A stretch of 64,000 bases of DNA from Eucommia ulmoides (GCA_016647705.1 CM028326.1:22397901-22461900), one strand, 5' to 3'. Positions 1 to 11,888 are shown, counted from the stretch's first letter. Translations and numbers: made by a program. Notes: a model not told the origin generated them from the letters alone.

Positions 1-78
1 CATCTTTCTTTCCTCTTCAAATCTCTTCCACATTTGCAGCAGTGCTTCTTGCTCCGTTACCCCACTTTTCAGTTTTCA

Positions 79-231
79 TTTTCTTTTTATTTTTCCCTTT
101 TTTTTTTCTTTTTTTTTTTTTTTCTTTTTTTCTTTTTTTCTTTTCTTTTTTTTTTTTTTTTTTTTTTTCCTTTTTTTTTCTTTTCTTTTCTTTTTTATTT
201 TTTTTTTCTTTTATTTTTTTTAAATAAATGA
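79..231. repeat. T-rich low-complexity tract
   Basis: Almost pure T with scattered C over about 150 bases. The open frames here are only Phe/Leu runs and are not genes. It could be the decayed poly-A tail of a retroposon inserted on the minus strand, but no retroposon body is recognisable beside it. Confidence 0.85.
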
Positions 232-929
232 TCGAACTTACAATAGTTCAAGGGAAACCGAGCTTATCAATGAATTTGATCTTCTTGGAAAATTGAAATC
301 TTCTTGCAACATTTGAGAGTTTTTTCATTGGGATCATTGGCCTAGGATGATCGTGTTCTTTTTTTGCCATTGGGTAACTCAAACAGCAAGTGAACCATGA
401 TATTTACACTCAGTTTTATCAATCACTAAAAAACTACCGGAGACAGTTTGATTAGCTTGCAACAATATATCAAGGAATTGTTAGGAAAACGGAAGTCAAT
501 CTTGACTTTCGAATCCCCAGTACTCTGGAATTGCTGTCGAATTTGGTTAGGGGCCTTTTGGATCTTACCATCATTTGGCTAAACAAAATCTTTCTTTGTT
601 TCTAGTCCTATTGGATCGTGGTATGGCTCTGTATTGAAATCATACATTCACATTCTTGCTCAGTCACATCACAAACAACATATGCAGGCAATTTTGGGCA
701 CCTGAAAGAGTAAGATTCAAACATTAGACCACAGTTTTGGATAAACAATATTGCATTATTGAAATTTAAAAATCCATTACAGAGCAAATCATTTTCCATC
801 CAAAAGACCAACGGGATGGAAAGATAAGTATATGAAAACGTCCCAATTTTATTAAAACTTCTAGTAAATTGAAAGTAAACAAGAAAACCCAATTTTGTAG
901 CCTTTAGATTTTTTAAATTGAGCCTCAGA
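232..929. other. Unassigned sequence left of the gag relic
   Basis: There is no recognisable gene. A 94-residue minus-strand frame (608-892) has no family resemblance I can name. For the minus-strand gypsy element to the right, this is where protease and RT would be expected, but I see neither, so the element is probably truncated or interrupted here. Confidence 0.4.
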
Positions 930-2760
930 CATATGACTCGTTCCCATCTCCACCAACGTTTTGGTAAATAATGACTTCATCATTCCCTGGAGGTGCATAC
1001 TCAGGCATCGGATTAATTGGCAATTTGGCGCACCGGCCTCAAGTTTTTTAGGAAACGTGATGGTTCATGTCCGTATGAACTCCCGGATCTTGTCCTTTAG
1101 CTAAAAGTATTGCTCTATCGCATGTCCTCTGGTTCCCGAGTGGTATTCATAGAAAGCATTTGAAGAAGTTGCTTTACTCCCAGGTTTAACTTCGTAGGAT
1201 GGAAGGGGTGTCAGCATCCCCTACTTCAAATAACTCTGGTACAGCTCGGTGATTGATACCGAAAGGTCTAGCAGCTCGTTGTTATCATTCCGGAAGTTTT
1301 CCCCAGTAGCACAAGGTAGAGAGCCTTGGTGGTATTGGGTTCCTAGCCTTAGGGTGTGGTTAGGAATTTGAGGTGGGGTATTCGGGTTTGGTTGATATGT
1401 ATAGTAAGAGGGTGTTTGGTAGGCTTGGGGATAATATTGGGGAGTGTGGTTTTGGTAAGGAGGAGGTACGTTCTGGTAATAGCGGGGACGACTTTGTGAA
1501 TAGGATTGGTTCCGGGGGTAGTATTGGTTTTGGCAATTTTGAGGGGAATAGTTGGAATATTGGTTGTTTTGGTTTGGGTAGTTTTGGGGATAGGAAGCTT
1601 TGGGGTAGTTCTGGTGATGGGTTTGCTGGGGGGAAACAACGATAGCTACTTCATCTTCTCTTTTCTTTGGTGGGGCTGACCTCTTAGTCGAATCGGGCGA
1701 GGTCCCTTCAATCTTTCCACTTCTTATTCCCTCTTCTATCACCTCGGCTTGTTTGATCGCATCATCGAAGGAAGTCACTGCTATGCTCGATAGATCTCAA
1801 TAGAACGGCGACGTCTGGATTGACTTGAATATCTCTAATTGAGCCTCCTCGTTCAGCCTGGGATAACTTTGGTAGCCTCCTCCCTCTAGTGGACAATATA
1901 CCTCCAGAAGCTCTCATATTTCTTTTTCAGTATCTGGTAGAATTACGGTCTGGCGCAGCATCCTTATTGTACACATCCTTCTCAAAGAAGACTTCTACTA
2001 GATCCTCGAATGTTTTAATCTGTGCTAGGTCCAAGGTCATGTACCAGCTGAGAGTCGGTCTTTTCAATGATCGCCAGAACATCTTCAGATAAAGGTCTTC
2101 ATTCCGAGCATGGACTCTCAATTCTTCCTTGTAAATGCTGACATGCCACTCTAAGGGGCCCGTACCATCATAATTCGTGAACTTTGGAACTACAAAGTTT
2201 TTGGGTATACTACCTGGGGTGGTGCTGACAGTTCCTTGTACGCTGCTTTTCTGGATGGCTTCTCCCTTTTTAATTCTTATATGATTTTCTCCAACTCCTC
2301 TATTTTCAGAACCGAGGCTGAAAGAGGTCCATTCTATTCTTCTTTGTTTTCGGTTTCAGTGGCCGGGGCTGATTAGTTACCATTTAGATCATTCGGGGGA
2401 ACAACCACCCTCTCCGAGTAAATGAAGATCTGTGGTACGGTGGGGCCCAAGCCTTCTGGTAAGGCCTGATAGATATGCCCCTGGATAGGATATACCGGCG
2501 CTCCATAAGTAAAAAGATGAGGGCCCATCTGGGGTCCATAGTAGACCGGTACCGCGAGGTTCGGGCCGACATGGTTCGAATTCGACACTGAGTTCTCCAT
2601 CCCGACACTTGGAGGGTTTCCATTTGGTGATTCAGTCACAGGAGTTCCACTGGACGGAGGAATAGGCACCTCTTGAGGTCGGCTAAGTTCGTTCAATGGT
2701 TTCCTGCATCCAAGCCATCTGGGCCATATGGGGAGATTCGGGATTACCTTCTGATGTCAT
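930..2760 (-). pseudogene. Ty3/gypsy gag relic (element 1)
   Basis: Decayed gag of a plant Ty3/gypsy retrotransposon, read on the minus strand. The probable start is the Met at 2760. A Pro-rich N-terminal part follows (2373-2696). Next comes the core capsid motif (1927-2121), with FWRSLKRPTLSWYM and a tail DLVEVFFEKDVYNKDAAPDR, typical of Retrotrans_gag. Then there is a Tyr/Gln/Pro-rich linker (1221-1778), and finally a CxxHxGxxGHxIE-like stretch and a PMPEYAPPGND segment near 930-1150. The pieces lie in different frames with stops between them, so it is not functional. PBS and LTR lie immediately upstream on the same strand (3303-5431). No pol domain is visible to the left. The assignment to gypsy is firm, the exact lineage is not. 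Confidence 0.8.
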
Positions 2761-3302
2761 CCTGGAATGAGTCTGGGCCCAACTGCGAGTAAAGATCAAG
2801 CTTCGGATGGGGGGAACTGGAATTACTTTTTTGAGACCAATTTTTCTGTCTCGTCCTGTTCTTACAACAAACTCATTTATTAGTCCACGTGGATTTTAGG
2901 TAGTCTTAAAACCCATCTGAGTTCGAAGTTTTCATTTCAGATAATGACCGATCAAAACAGATAATGATTTATGAAAATTCTTTCGTAGCTTAATCGGTAT
3001 TGGAAACTTCAAACTCGTTTGGTTTTTAAGATTTCCTAAGACATCATCAATTCATCAAGTATGAACCCCTTTCCATGCCTTGTATTCAAATAATCCCGTT
3101 GGGATAATATGAATACAAGATGACTATACTCATGTCAGAGGGTTTACAGCAATACAAGAGCCTGATAAAAAATAGAAATAAAAAATGAACGAACATCACA
3201 ACTTATTTACAAAAATAGAAGGAAAAGATAACAAAATAAAATATAACATTCAAACATGGAATAGTTGGACTTATTTGGACATATTAAGCTTGACCCTCTA
3301 AT

Positions 3303-3322
3303 TGTCCCCAGCGGAGTCACCA
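3303..3322 (-). other. Primer-binding site of element 1
   Basis: On the minus strand the sequence reads TGGTGACTCCGCTGGGGACA and begins two bases after the LTR end. A TGG start and this spacing are what a gypsy primer-binding site shows. The matching tRNA was not determined. Confidence 0.7.
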
Positions 3323-3324
3323 GC

Positions 3325-5431
3325 TGATGCGCCCCGTTTTTTCGAAAAGGAATATAATATTAAATAATAAATAATTAGCTTAAAGAGAAGGTTTTTTTTT
3401 TTTTTTTTTTAAAGCACCGGTTTTCTTAAAAAATATACTTAGGCTGTTTTAAAAATAAGGAATCGCCACCTAGTATTGGGTTTAAATGGTGTGCTAGGTC
3501 ACCGAATTTTTATAAAACAATTTAAAAGGCCTAAGTAAAAAAATTGACTCCAAAAAAACACGGTCAACCCAAAAATTCATTTAAAGGTTCGGGGGTCGGT
3601 TATGCTTGGGGAAGATGTTAGGCACCCCAAGACGCCCATCCGAAAACGGCACCTTATGTCCAATTAAACCCAATTAATTTAAGTCCAAATATTTTATTTT
3701 ATTTTAAAATCATTTCTTTCTTATAAAATCTTTTTGGTATTTTTCACAAATAAGGTAGGACAAGTTTTTGAATTTTTTAGAATATTCCCCTGGCATAACC
3801 TCTTGTCGAATATTAAGGATTCGACAAGGATGGTCCCTGGGAGGTTTTATGTATGTTTCCGAGAGATTTTTTTAATTTAAATAGGCAAACTAAAAATAGG
3901 TGAATAAGAATGAAAACATGAATGCAAAACTAACATCTATATGAATTTTATTGTTCATGCAAAAGCAACCTAAAAAAACTAGGGGTTAGTTTAAATATGT
4001 CAATGCAAACTTGATATGAATATGAGAATTGAATAGAGAAATATTACGTGAACTAACGTGATTATGCGTGGCAATGATTTAGTTATTTAATAATAAAAAA
4101 AAATATTAGCGGTGCACGTGTCGTGACTAAATATTAAAAGTAGTATGGATTCATGACATACATGAAAAAACTATATGTATAACTGGTGAAAGTGTTCTAA
4201 ACATGTCGTCTAAATGATACAAGAAATAAACATGCTAAGCGAATGCAAAAAAATCTATTTTGAGTTTGCCCGATTAATTTAAAGAAATCTCGTTTTGAAA
4301 TTTTCTCTAATTCTATGGATTTAAGAGTCAAGGGAAGATACGCAGAAACAATTTGTCGGAATTAATCTTCCCGAAACTTAAACGAAATCCCATGAAAAAA
4401 TCACCAAGGTAGAAGATTTCCTAAAACCATTCGTTTCTAAATTCCACTTGAGTCGGAGAATGGAAACAAAGCCACGCAAAACTCTTCCACGATTTATCGA
4501 ATCGTCGGATTCACCTTAAGATTCGTAAGGATTAATTCCTTGAAACAAAGATTTTATTATTTTATTATTTGTGGATTTTTTATTTTTATTTTTTATTTTT
4601 TAGGTTTTGATATCAAGAATAAAAATAAAATAAAATAAATACAGAAAATAAACAATGAAACATTCTTCACCTAACACCGGGGTTAAGCTCAACGCGAGAA
4701 ACTCACTCCGGCATTTTCATCGCATCATTGGACGATTTTATTTTATTTTATACGAATTACAAACAAACAAAAAAAATACAAAAATAAAATAAATAAATAA
4801 AAACAGCGGGTGTCCTCGTCTAAACGCTCAAAGGTTCAAATTGAGAATGGGGAACCTCATCTCGACGTTTAAATTGCATGAATTAAAAAAATGAAGCTTG
4901 CATGAATTTAAATTGCAAAGAGAATAAAATAAATTGAAAAAAAAAAAGATTAGAAATTAGAAAACATACCTGTTCTAGGCCATGAATTCCGATACCTGGG
5001 CTTTTTCTCTCTCGCAGACAACTTTCTGAAAGGGTTTACGATGAGAATCACTTTCTAAGAGATTTTTCTCTCAATTTATGAATGTCCCCGAAGGGTTTCT
5101 CTCTGAATTTTTGTGTCTATCTAAATTATGAAGAGGAGGGTCTTATTTATAGAAAGGATGTGGAGTAAAAAATCCTAGAAACCCTAGTCCCAATTCGACG
5201 AGGAAAAAAATAAACAAAACCTAAAAAGAAAGGAAAAATGAAACCTAATCTCATTTTGACAAGGAAACCTTTTCTTTTCCATTTTTTTTCAGTTTTATTT
5301 ATTTTTTCTTTTTTTCTTTTATCTTGCTTTTCTTTTTTCTCTGGTTTTTTTTTTTTTTGAAAATAAAAATAAGATAAATTTTAAAATAAAGCATAATTTT
5401 TTTGCGAGACGGTCAAAATGCCGTGTCTACA
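3325..5431 (-). mobile_element. 5' LTR of Ty3/gypsy element 1
   Basis: A 2107-bp LTR read on the minus strand. It starts TGTAGACACGGC (at 5431) and ends GGGGCGCATCA (at 3325), so it has the expected TG...CA ends. The PBS follows after two bases. The body is AT-rich with A/T runs and no coding capacity. The left LTR is not in the window, so identity and age cannot be measured. The LTR end lies directly against a second LTR relic at 5432, into which this element apparently inserted. Confidence 0.8.
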
Positions 5432-6511
5432 GCCGTGTCCACCGCCGAGGCTTTGACCAAATCGACTTACCCACCGTCGAGGCAGTAAAACCCACTGTCG
5501 TGGCGGTCAATGCACACACTTTAGATATTTTGGCTCCCTATATCTTCCTCATCTTCTCTATTTCGCCCACTAGAGAGCTCCTAGGGTTAGAATAAGGTTG
5601 AGAGATTTTTGGGGAATGCTCCACCAAATCCGAAGGAGAAGAACACATTGCAAATAAGGAAAAGCGATCTCGGAACGATTTTAGCACCAAATCTTCGGAC
5701 TACGGCTAGTTTCTCTCGTTTCTTTCTTTATTTCTTAATTTCAGATTATGGTTTGAGCATGTTTAGCTTGTTTATCATTGTATATATGGTTATGGTTATT
5801 AGCTAAATGGATATTGTTTAAGGATTACTATAATTTAGGAATATGTGGTTTTGAAATCGATGTTTCGTTAATAGTTGTTCTTCGTTATTTGATTGTATTT
5901 GCCATTTCTCCTTGTTTATTATGCTTGCTATGATATACTGAGAATACGAGGTTTGACACTCGGGAGAGGTAGCTTCAGATTTGGACTAGGGTTTAAACAC
6001 AACGCGATCTAATAACCTGGTAGAGAGTTAGAGAGTGTGCAATCAATGACGTTGGGGCAAGACTCATATGACTATGTGTTCTAAAAAAATGCTAGAGGAA
6101 AACTTCGGCATTAACGCGAAGTCACATATTCATTCACTTGTCACTCTGGAGAGGGAGTGAATAAGTTTACAATACAAAGATTGTCAGATAAGTCGAACAC
6201 CATTAATATAAGTCAAACGAGATCAAACGCGTATTTGTAAACGAAGTTAATCCCTAGATAATCAATTCCCTTAAACATATCATATTAGTAATATAGCATA
6301 ATTAGATAAATTAGTATTTAGTATTAGTATATTATTAATTATAAACTTCATTTTTTATCGCCTAAATAAAATAAGGTTATGATAATTACGATACTCGACA
6401 ATATTCTCAACCAATTCATGTGGAAACGATGACCCTTACTTTTTCCACTCTACTAAAACTTGACCCCGTACACTTGTGGTGAAAGTGACGACGCAATATT
6501 CTGCCACCATG
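5432..6511 (+). mobile_element. Truncated LTR, same family as 31476-32876
   Basis: This matches the right three quarters of the complete solo LTR at 31476-32876. Shared blocks include GGTTTGACACTCGGGA, GGGGCAAGACTCAT, GAAGTTAATCCCTAGA and an end of the type AATATTCYGCYACCA. The left part is missing because gypsy element 1 begins at 5431/5432. It probably lies on the far side of that element, outside the window. The 65-residue frame at 5609-5806 lies within the LTR and is not a gene. The lineage is inferred to be Ty3/gypsy from the 'TCCCTGTGGATACGA'-type 3' end of the sister copy. Confidence 0.75.
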
Positions 6512-6749
6512 GCACTTTGTAATTATGACAATCTTTAAATACCCACCGTATTTAATCTTTGGAATCATCCTCTTTTCCCTGTGATACTGGTTGTTGTCGT
6601 TTCATATCTTGCATCATAAATGTTCTGACGATTTGGTTTGCTATTTTTTGTCACTTGGTAGATGGTAGCTTGGTTATTTAAGACTTATCCCTGTTGTGGC
6701 TTCTTCATATTTTTTTCGAGTGTCTTTTTTTCTTCCCTCTTGTTTTTTC
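6512..6749. other. Spacer, probably intron of the ORF relic to the right
   Basis: T-rich and non-coding, ending in a pyrimidine stretch and TTTTTTCCAG just before the coiled-coil relic. This suggests an intron and acceptor in the antisense ORF of element 2. Confidence 0.35.
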
Positions 6750-6751
6750 CA

Positions 6752-7213
6752 GGTTTCATATTAGCTATTGCCTCATCGTCCTCTGCATCCGATATCTTTA
6801 ATGCCATCTAGGACGATAGGAAGAAAGAGGTTGAGCTGGGGCACCAATTCTGAGAGCTTATAATGATGATCAGGGTTCTTGATGATGGGCACCCACGGCT
6901 TTGTGCCCTCGAAGGTGCCTATGTTGCCTTTACCTCCCTCGACGCTGCCCATTTTTATGCGGTGTCTCAGATCCACAAACTTCATGATCGACTAAGGTTA
7001 GCGGAGAAAGAGATTGATGACTTGCAAACTCAAGTTGGTTTTCACAAGTCCTACAATGAGGTCCTACAGACGAAGAGAGATAAGCTTTCAGAGAAGAATG
7101 AGAAGATACGCTCTCTGATCCGAGCCTTGAATCGGTACGAAGAACATTACTTCTACCATTCGAACTTAGATTCTGAGGGTTTGAGTCCTATGTCTTCTCC
7201 TAGATCGGATTAG
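6752..7213 (+). pseudogene. C-terminal coiled-coil of antisense extra ORF (element 2)
   Basis: A plus-strand reading frame whose clean part is 6863-7213. From about 6960 it is a heptad-like coiled coil rich in Lys, Glu and Leu (RLRLAEKEIDDLQTQ, later RDKLSEKNEKIRSLIRALNR), and it ends in a Ser/Pro-rich acidic tail. In-frame stops near 6809 and 6852 break it from the exon start at about 6752. The extra ORF at 23432-25770 has the same design: a coiled coil, then a Ser/Pro tail, then a stop. The surrounding gypsy element (LTR, PBS, gag-protease at 8543-11290) runs on the opposite strand, so this is read as the antisense extra ORF of a Tat-lineage element. The function of such ORFs is not established. 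Confidence 0.55.
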
Positions 7214-7675
7214 CCTCCTTGTCTCCCTTTTTCTTTTTTTTCGAAGAGCCTCGAGAGTATTTTTTTTTTTTTTTTAGCAGTACGGGCTTATAAGCTCCTG
7301 TAATGTTCTTGTAATGGATTTGGTATAATTTTAGTGGTAGTAATAAATATAATGCTCTTTTTGCTTTTAAGAAGTAACAAGTTCAAGACTCTTGTTTTTC
7401 CTTGTACTACTGCGTTTATTGTATTTGAGCTGTGGTTAGGCATCTCATGTTTGTGCACTAAATTGTGTATTTAACTTCACAAATGGTGCACTTAATTTTA
7501 CAAATGTATCAAACACTGGATGTTTTGAAAAATGGGGTCCATAACATTCCTTTGAAAAATAGGGCCCATAACATTCCTCATGCCCTCCTCCATAACAAAC
7601 TAAAGTAATTAACATGTTATAGACTGTGTAAGTCATCAAAATATATGGTCGAATAAACCCTATCGATTTAGTTGA
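7214..7675. other. 3' flank of coiled-coil ORF
   Basis: T-rich sequence following the ORF stop, with several AATAAA-like motifs near 7340. No gene is seen. Confidence 0.35.
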
Positions 7676-8290
7676 TAAATTTCCCTGGTCGAGCTGAGCT
7701 AAGAAGCTCTGGTTGTGATCCGTGCTGGGTAGTTCAATCTAAGCTAAGCAATTCTGATGAGCTGAGCTAGGAAACTTTGATGTGCACTGTGTTGGGCAAT
7801 TCAATCCATGAGCGAACTGAGCTAGACAGTTTTGTTGGGCTGAGCTAAGGAGCTTTGGATGTGAACTATGCTAGGCAGTTCAATCCATGAGTGAACTGAG
7901 CTAGGCGGTTCTATTGGGCTGAGCTAGGAGCTTTGGATGTGAACTAAGTTGGGCAGTTTAATCCATGAGCAAACTGAGTTAGGAATCTTTGGATGTGAAT
8001 TGTACTGGGCAGTTCAATCCAAGAGCGAACTGAGCTAGGCAGCTTTGGATGTGAACTGTGCTGGGCAGTTCAATCCATGAGCGATTTGTGCTAGGCAGTT
8101 TTGTTGGGTTGAGCTAGGCAACTTTGGATGTGAATTGTACTGGGCAGTTCAATCCATGAGCGAACTGAGCTAGGCAGTTCTATTGGGCAGAGCTAAGGAT
8201 CTTTGGATGTGAACTGTGCTAGGCAGTTCAATCCATAAGCGAACTGAGCTAGGTGGTTCTGTTGGGCTGAGCTAGGCAGTTTTGTTTTAG
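7676..8290. repeat. Tandem-repeat array inside gypsy element 2
   Basis: About eight degenerate units. A full unit of about 77-80 bp contains TTTGGATGTGAACTGTGCTG, GGCAGTTCAATCCATGAG, and CGAACTGAGCTAGGCAGTT followed by TTGGGCTGAGCTAGG. Some units lack the last block and are about 55 bp, so this is a two-block higher-order array. It lies between the protease relic and the antisense ORF. Tat-lineage plant retrotransposons are known to carry such arrays in their 3' untranslated region. No coding function is evident. Confidence 0.85.
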
Positions 8291-8542
8291 CTTTGTTTAT
8301 CGTTTCTGAATATAAAACTGACATTTCTTCAAGAAGGTAAATAGTTTTTTATTGCATTTCAAAAAACAACGAAGGATAATTATTCTTCCAAAAACAAAAA
8401 TCACAAAGCAAAAAATAGAAACTCACAAACTAGGGTCTTTATAGTAAATTAAATGAGTTGGGTTGTGGACTGTAGCTCCGTAGAGCTCCCATCCTTGATT
8501 TGGGCTGCTGGTCGTCACTTCTTCTTGTCTCCATATTCGTCG

Positions 8543-10600
8543 TCACTGTATGGCTCTTTTTTCCTTCATGGCTATCGCAAAGCACTGCCTAGACATGACT
8601 TGGTCTTTCCTTATTACAGTTACTTTGCCATTATTTACATACTTGATGCATTGATGGAGGGTCGATGCCACATCTCCCATTTCATGGAGCCATGGCCGTC
8701 CCAAGATAGCATTATATTGAGACGTCAAGTCCATCACCATGAACTCAGTTGCTTTGGTCACTCCACCTTCATCTTTGTTTGCAGTGATGGATAATGTGAT
8801 CTTTCCCTTGGGGGAGCTTAGGTCCCCGTTGAAGCCTACCATTACTGTTTAGGTGGATCCAATATCCGAACTAGGAATGCCCATCTAGTTAAGAGTATTA
8901 ACAAAAATTATGTTGGCAGAGATGCTAGTGTTAATTAGGGCTCTCCTCACTTCAAAGCTAGAGATCCAAAGAGTTATCATCAAAGCATCGTCATAAAGGT
9001 GAGCTACCCCCTTATAATTTTCATCATTAAAGGTGATCACTGGCCCCATATTGCTGGTTAGAGTCATCACTTCCCCATAGCATCGGTTATCTTCTGCCTC
9101 ATGAACCTTCATTTTTCACTCACGATTCGTCTTTCCAGCATGAGGGCTAACCGTGTTTATCATATAGATGACCCTATAAGTGTTATCCGGGTCATCACTC
9201 TTCCTTTTACCATCGAGGCCTTCTGAATGAGTTTTGTTCCTTGGTCTCTTTCTTTCTTTCGTCTGCTTCTGCAGGTATTAGTGTAGTCGTCCCACGTCGA
9301 TCAACCATTTAATTTCCCTTTGAAGCTCCCGATAGTTGTCAGTGTTGTACCCATGATCTTTGTGGAATTCACAGTATTTGTCATTGTTCTTAGTGGACTT
9401 CAATTAGAACTTAGGAGGCCACTGCATAACCTCAGAAGACCCGATCTCATGAAGTATTCTGGAGATAGGCATACGTAAATTCAAGAGGTCTGTCTCCTGC
9501 TACACCCCAGCTCTCGTTATTATGCTCTTAGGATGCTCTCTCTATCGATTTGAGGTACTGCTCTTAACTTTCTGACGACTAGTCTCCCCAACCTTGGAAT
9601 TGTCTTTCGTCGTTGACTTGTTCTCCCACGCATAGTTGACATCTTTCAGTTTCATGTAAGGCTTTGCCTTCTCCATTAGCTCAGTCATAGTCTTCAGAGT
9701 GTGCTTCGTTAGTGCGTCTTGGAACCGACCTGACTTCAGTCCCAAGGTGAAGGCGTTAATGATAAGGTTTGAATCACAAGCTTCGATGCACGTTAGTTCT
9801 TCACTAAAGCGATTCATGTATTGGAGCAAGGTTTCACCCTTTTCTTGCCGCAATGTCAACAGATAGTCGGTGTCTTTCATTAATCTTTGGCACGTGATAA
9901 ATCGGCTAATAAACTGCTTCCCAAAATCCATGAAGGACGAAATTGAGTTTGTTGGCAGTGAGTGCAACCATTCCAGAGCTGACCCTTTCAGAGTCGTTGC
10001 AAAAGCCTTACAGAGCGTAGAATTTTCTGCTCCGTATATGGATATCAAATGTTTGAACTATCAAATGTGGTCCACCAGGTCTGTTCTCTCGTCGTAGTTC
10101 TCAAATTTGGTAGGGTCAAATTTATCTAACAACGATTCTTCCAAAATATCTGAAGTGAACAATATCTCAGTTTTTCTTAGAAGTGCGTCCAGCTCGTCAA
10201 CTGGTAAATCTCTACCCTCTAGTGCTCCGCATTGGTGGTGGGAGTTTTCTGTCTCGTTATGAGTCAGCATCTGTCCCTCACCCTGTTGGGTACTCATCCT
10301 CATTTGGTTCGTTCGTCCTCCCTGCAACGGATCCAGAGACTCCGGTGACTCCGCCTATTCCCCGAAGCAGTTATTAACGGGAGAAGGGTGCTGAGCGTTA
10401 TCAACAATCTGGTGGGCCATTCTGGTCAGCATCCCTTCCATTGCGACGATCTTTGCTGCTAGTGTGTTGACCATCTGGACCTCAGGGGGATGGACAATGT
10501 ATCATTTACCTGAAACCTCCATATGAGCATCCGTGTTTGCTGGCGGTGGGATCTCACTTCTCTGACTCTGTCCAGTCATTCTTGATCGTAAATGCCTCAT
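8543..10600 (-). pseudogene. Ty3/gypsy gag-protease relic (element 2)
   Basis: Minus-strand polyprotein relic starting at the Met at 10600. The capsid region (9542-10048) carries ATTLKGSALEWLHSLP and ITCQRLMKDTDYLLTLRQ, typical of Retrotrans_gag. A knuckle-like YCEFHKDHGYNTDNYREL follows near 9330-9390. The aspartic protease spans 9112-8543 and ends with AILGRPWLHEMGDVASTLHQ, the conserved C-terminal motif. The usual D-[ST]-G catalytic triplet is replaced by Asn-Thr-Ser (in RRALINTSISANIIF), so the protease would be dead. Several stops lie between the blocks (for example near 9400, 9280 and 9118). RT, RNase H and integrase are absent: the tandem array begins where they should lie. The PBS and LTR at 10629-11290 belong to it. 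Confidence 0.85.
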
Positions 10601-10628
10601 TTCGTCGGTGAACACTTTTTTGCTCAAT

Positions 10629-10646
10629 TTCCCATAGACAGCGCCA
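10629..10646 (-). other. Primer-binding site of element 2
   Basis: The minus strand reads TGGCGCTGTCTATGGGAA, starting two bases after the LTR end. The TGGCGCY start is common in plant gypsy elements. The primer tRNA was not identified. Confidence 0.65.
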
Positions 10647-10648
10647 AA

Positions 10649-11290
10649 TGATGTTGCCAAAATTTACCCGGTGCGTGATTTAGGACCTCATGTGTCGGAA
10701 ACCCCTGCAACCTGCTACTCTTCCTGCAAAACCATTTAGTTCTATGGGGGGACACCAGTATGGTGTCGGTCAAAGAACCTCTGGTGTGAGAATCAGATTA
10801 AATTGTTCTGCGAAAGGGTATAAGCACATCAATATATTAAGAGTAATATTGAGAGAGTTAAGTGTATTGATAACTACTTCCTTGCCGTATATATATAAGC
10901 CGTTCCTCCGGTTAGCCGTTCCCGCCATGATTCTTTCCACGTTCCATAACCAGCCACCGTAAACGTAGCATGTGCTCCTATTACGGGAAGTGGCGTTAAT
11001 CTTGTAAACGCGTGGGAGAGGGTAGTAGGTGAGGTAATGGTTATGTTGACCTATTACCTTTAGATTCGGTAATTGGGCCCTGCTTGAGTGCCTTTGTCCT
11101 GCCCCGAATAGGCCCAATGTGTGGCTGAGCTACGCTTAGCAGGCCAGACGCCTTGTTCTTGGGCTATTAGGGCAGTGACCCATTTTCTACTATTGCGTCA
11201 CTTCTTTTGGGTCGGGCCTCTTGGGCAAGTCCGACCCGTTTCTTTGCCTTCCTCCACTCTAGTTCGCATGTGGGAATTTTTCCCTCATCA
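10649..11290 (-). mobile_element. 5' LTR of gypsy element 2
   Basis: A 642-bp LTR bounded by the inverted ends TGATG (10649) and CATCA (11290). On the minus strand a TATATATA run at about 10889-10898 is a good TATA box upstream of the gag start. Layout and base composition resemble the LTR at 22329-23060 (both have a GTGAGAAT motif and TGATG start), which suggests the same lineage. The partner LTR was not found to the left. Confidence 0.7.
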
Positions 11291-11439
11291 AAGAGAATAA
11301 AAAAATAAAAATGCTAACAAGATAAAGTTATTTTGGGCTAGTAACTAGTTGAATTCAACTCTTTGAACATAATAGTGATTTTTTCCTTATTTGAATATGA
11401 GCCTGAAAATGTCATGCCTGTGAATGATATGGTGAAAGG

Positions 11440-11640
11440 GGAGAAAAAATTAAAAATTGTTCCCACGTATCGGTTTCTCCTCTCAATTTTTGGGAACAAA
11501 AAGTAAAATTTGGAAACAAAAAATTGTTCCAAAAAAGAATATGTTTTGTTTTGTTCTCATATTTTCAAAACAAAATTGTTCTTAAATATTTGTTTGTGTA
11601 CAAGTTTTTTGGGAACAGAAATACTAATAATATGTTTGGT
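11440..11640. mobile_element. Copy of the GTTCC/GGAAC MITE family
   Basis: Contains the family hallmarks TTTTTGGGAACAAAAA, ATTGTTCC and GTTTTTTGGGAACAGAAATAC. The ends are worn, so the borders are approximate. Confidence 0.5.
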
Positions 11641-11888
11641 ATGACAGAAAAATGAGAGGAAAAAAGAGGTGGATGAAAAATATGGATAGATAATAATTTC
11701 CAAAATGAGAAAGAATAAAAAAAAAAAAAAACCAATTAAATTTACCCTCATATCCTCACTTTCAATATTTACATCAATTTTTAAGGATAAAACAGTAAAT
11801 TATTAGAAATCATTATTATTTTGGAGAAATTACATTTTTTGTCCCTAGAGTAGAGCAGTAGACTCTAAGATTTGTCAAATTGTTTATT

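Noticed and set aside
34-231. 65- and 61-residue Phe/Leu ORFs
   Set aside because: Translations of a poly-T tract; low complexity only.
1373-1645. Glycine-rich plus-strand ORF
   Set aside because: Mirror of the Tyr/Gln/Pro-rich gag linker on the minus strand.
7676-8290. CRISPR-like array
   Set aside because: Repeats have no unique spacers of constant length and the DNA is plant nuclear; it is a retrotransposon tandem array.
8453-8794. 113-residue plus-strand ORF
   Set aside because: Shadow of the retropepsin relic, whose minus-strand frame has the recognisable motif.
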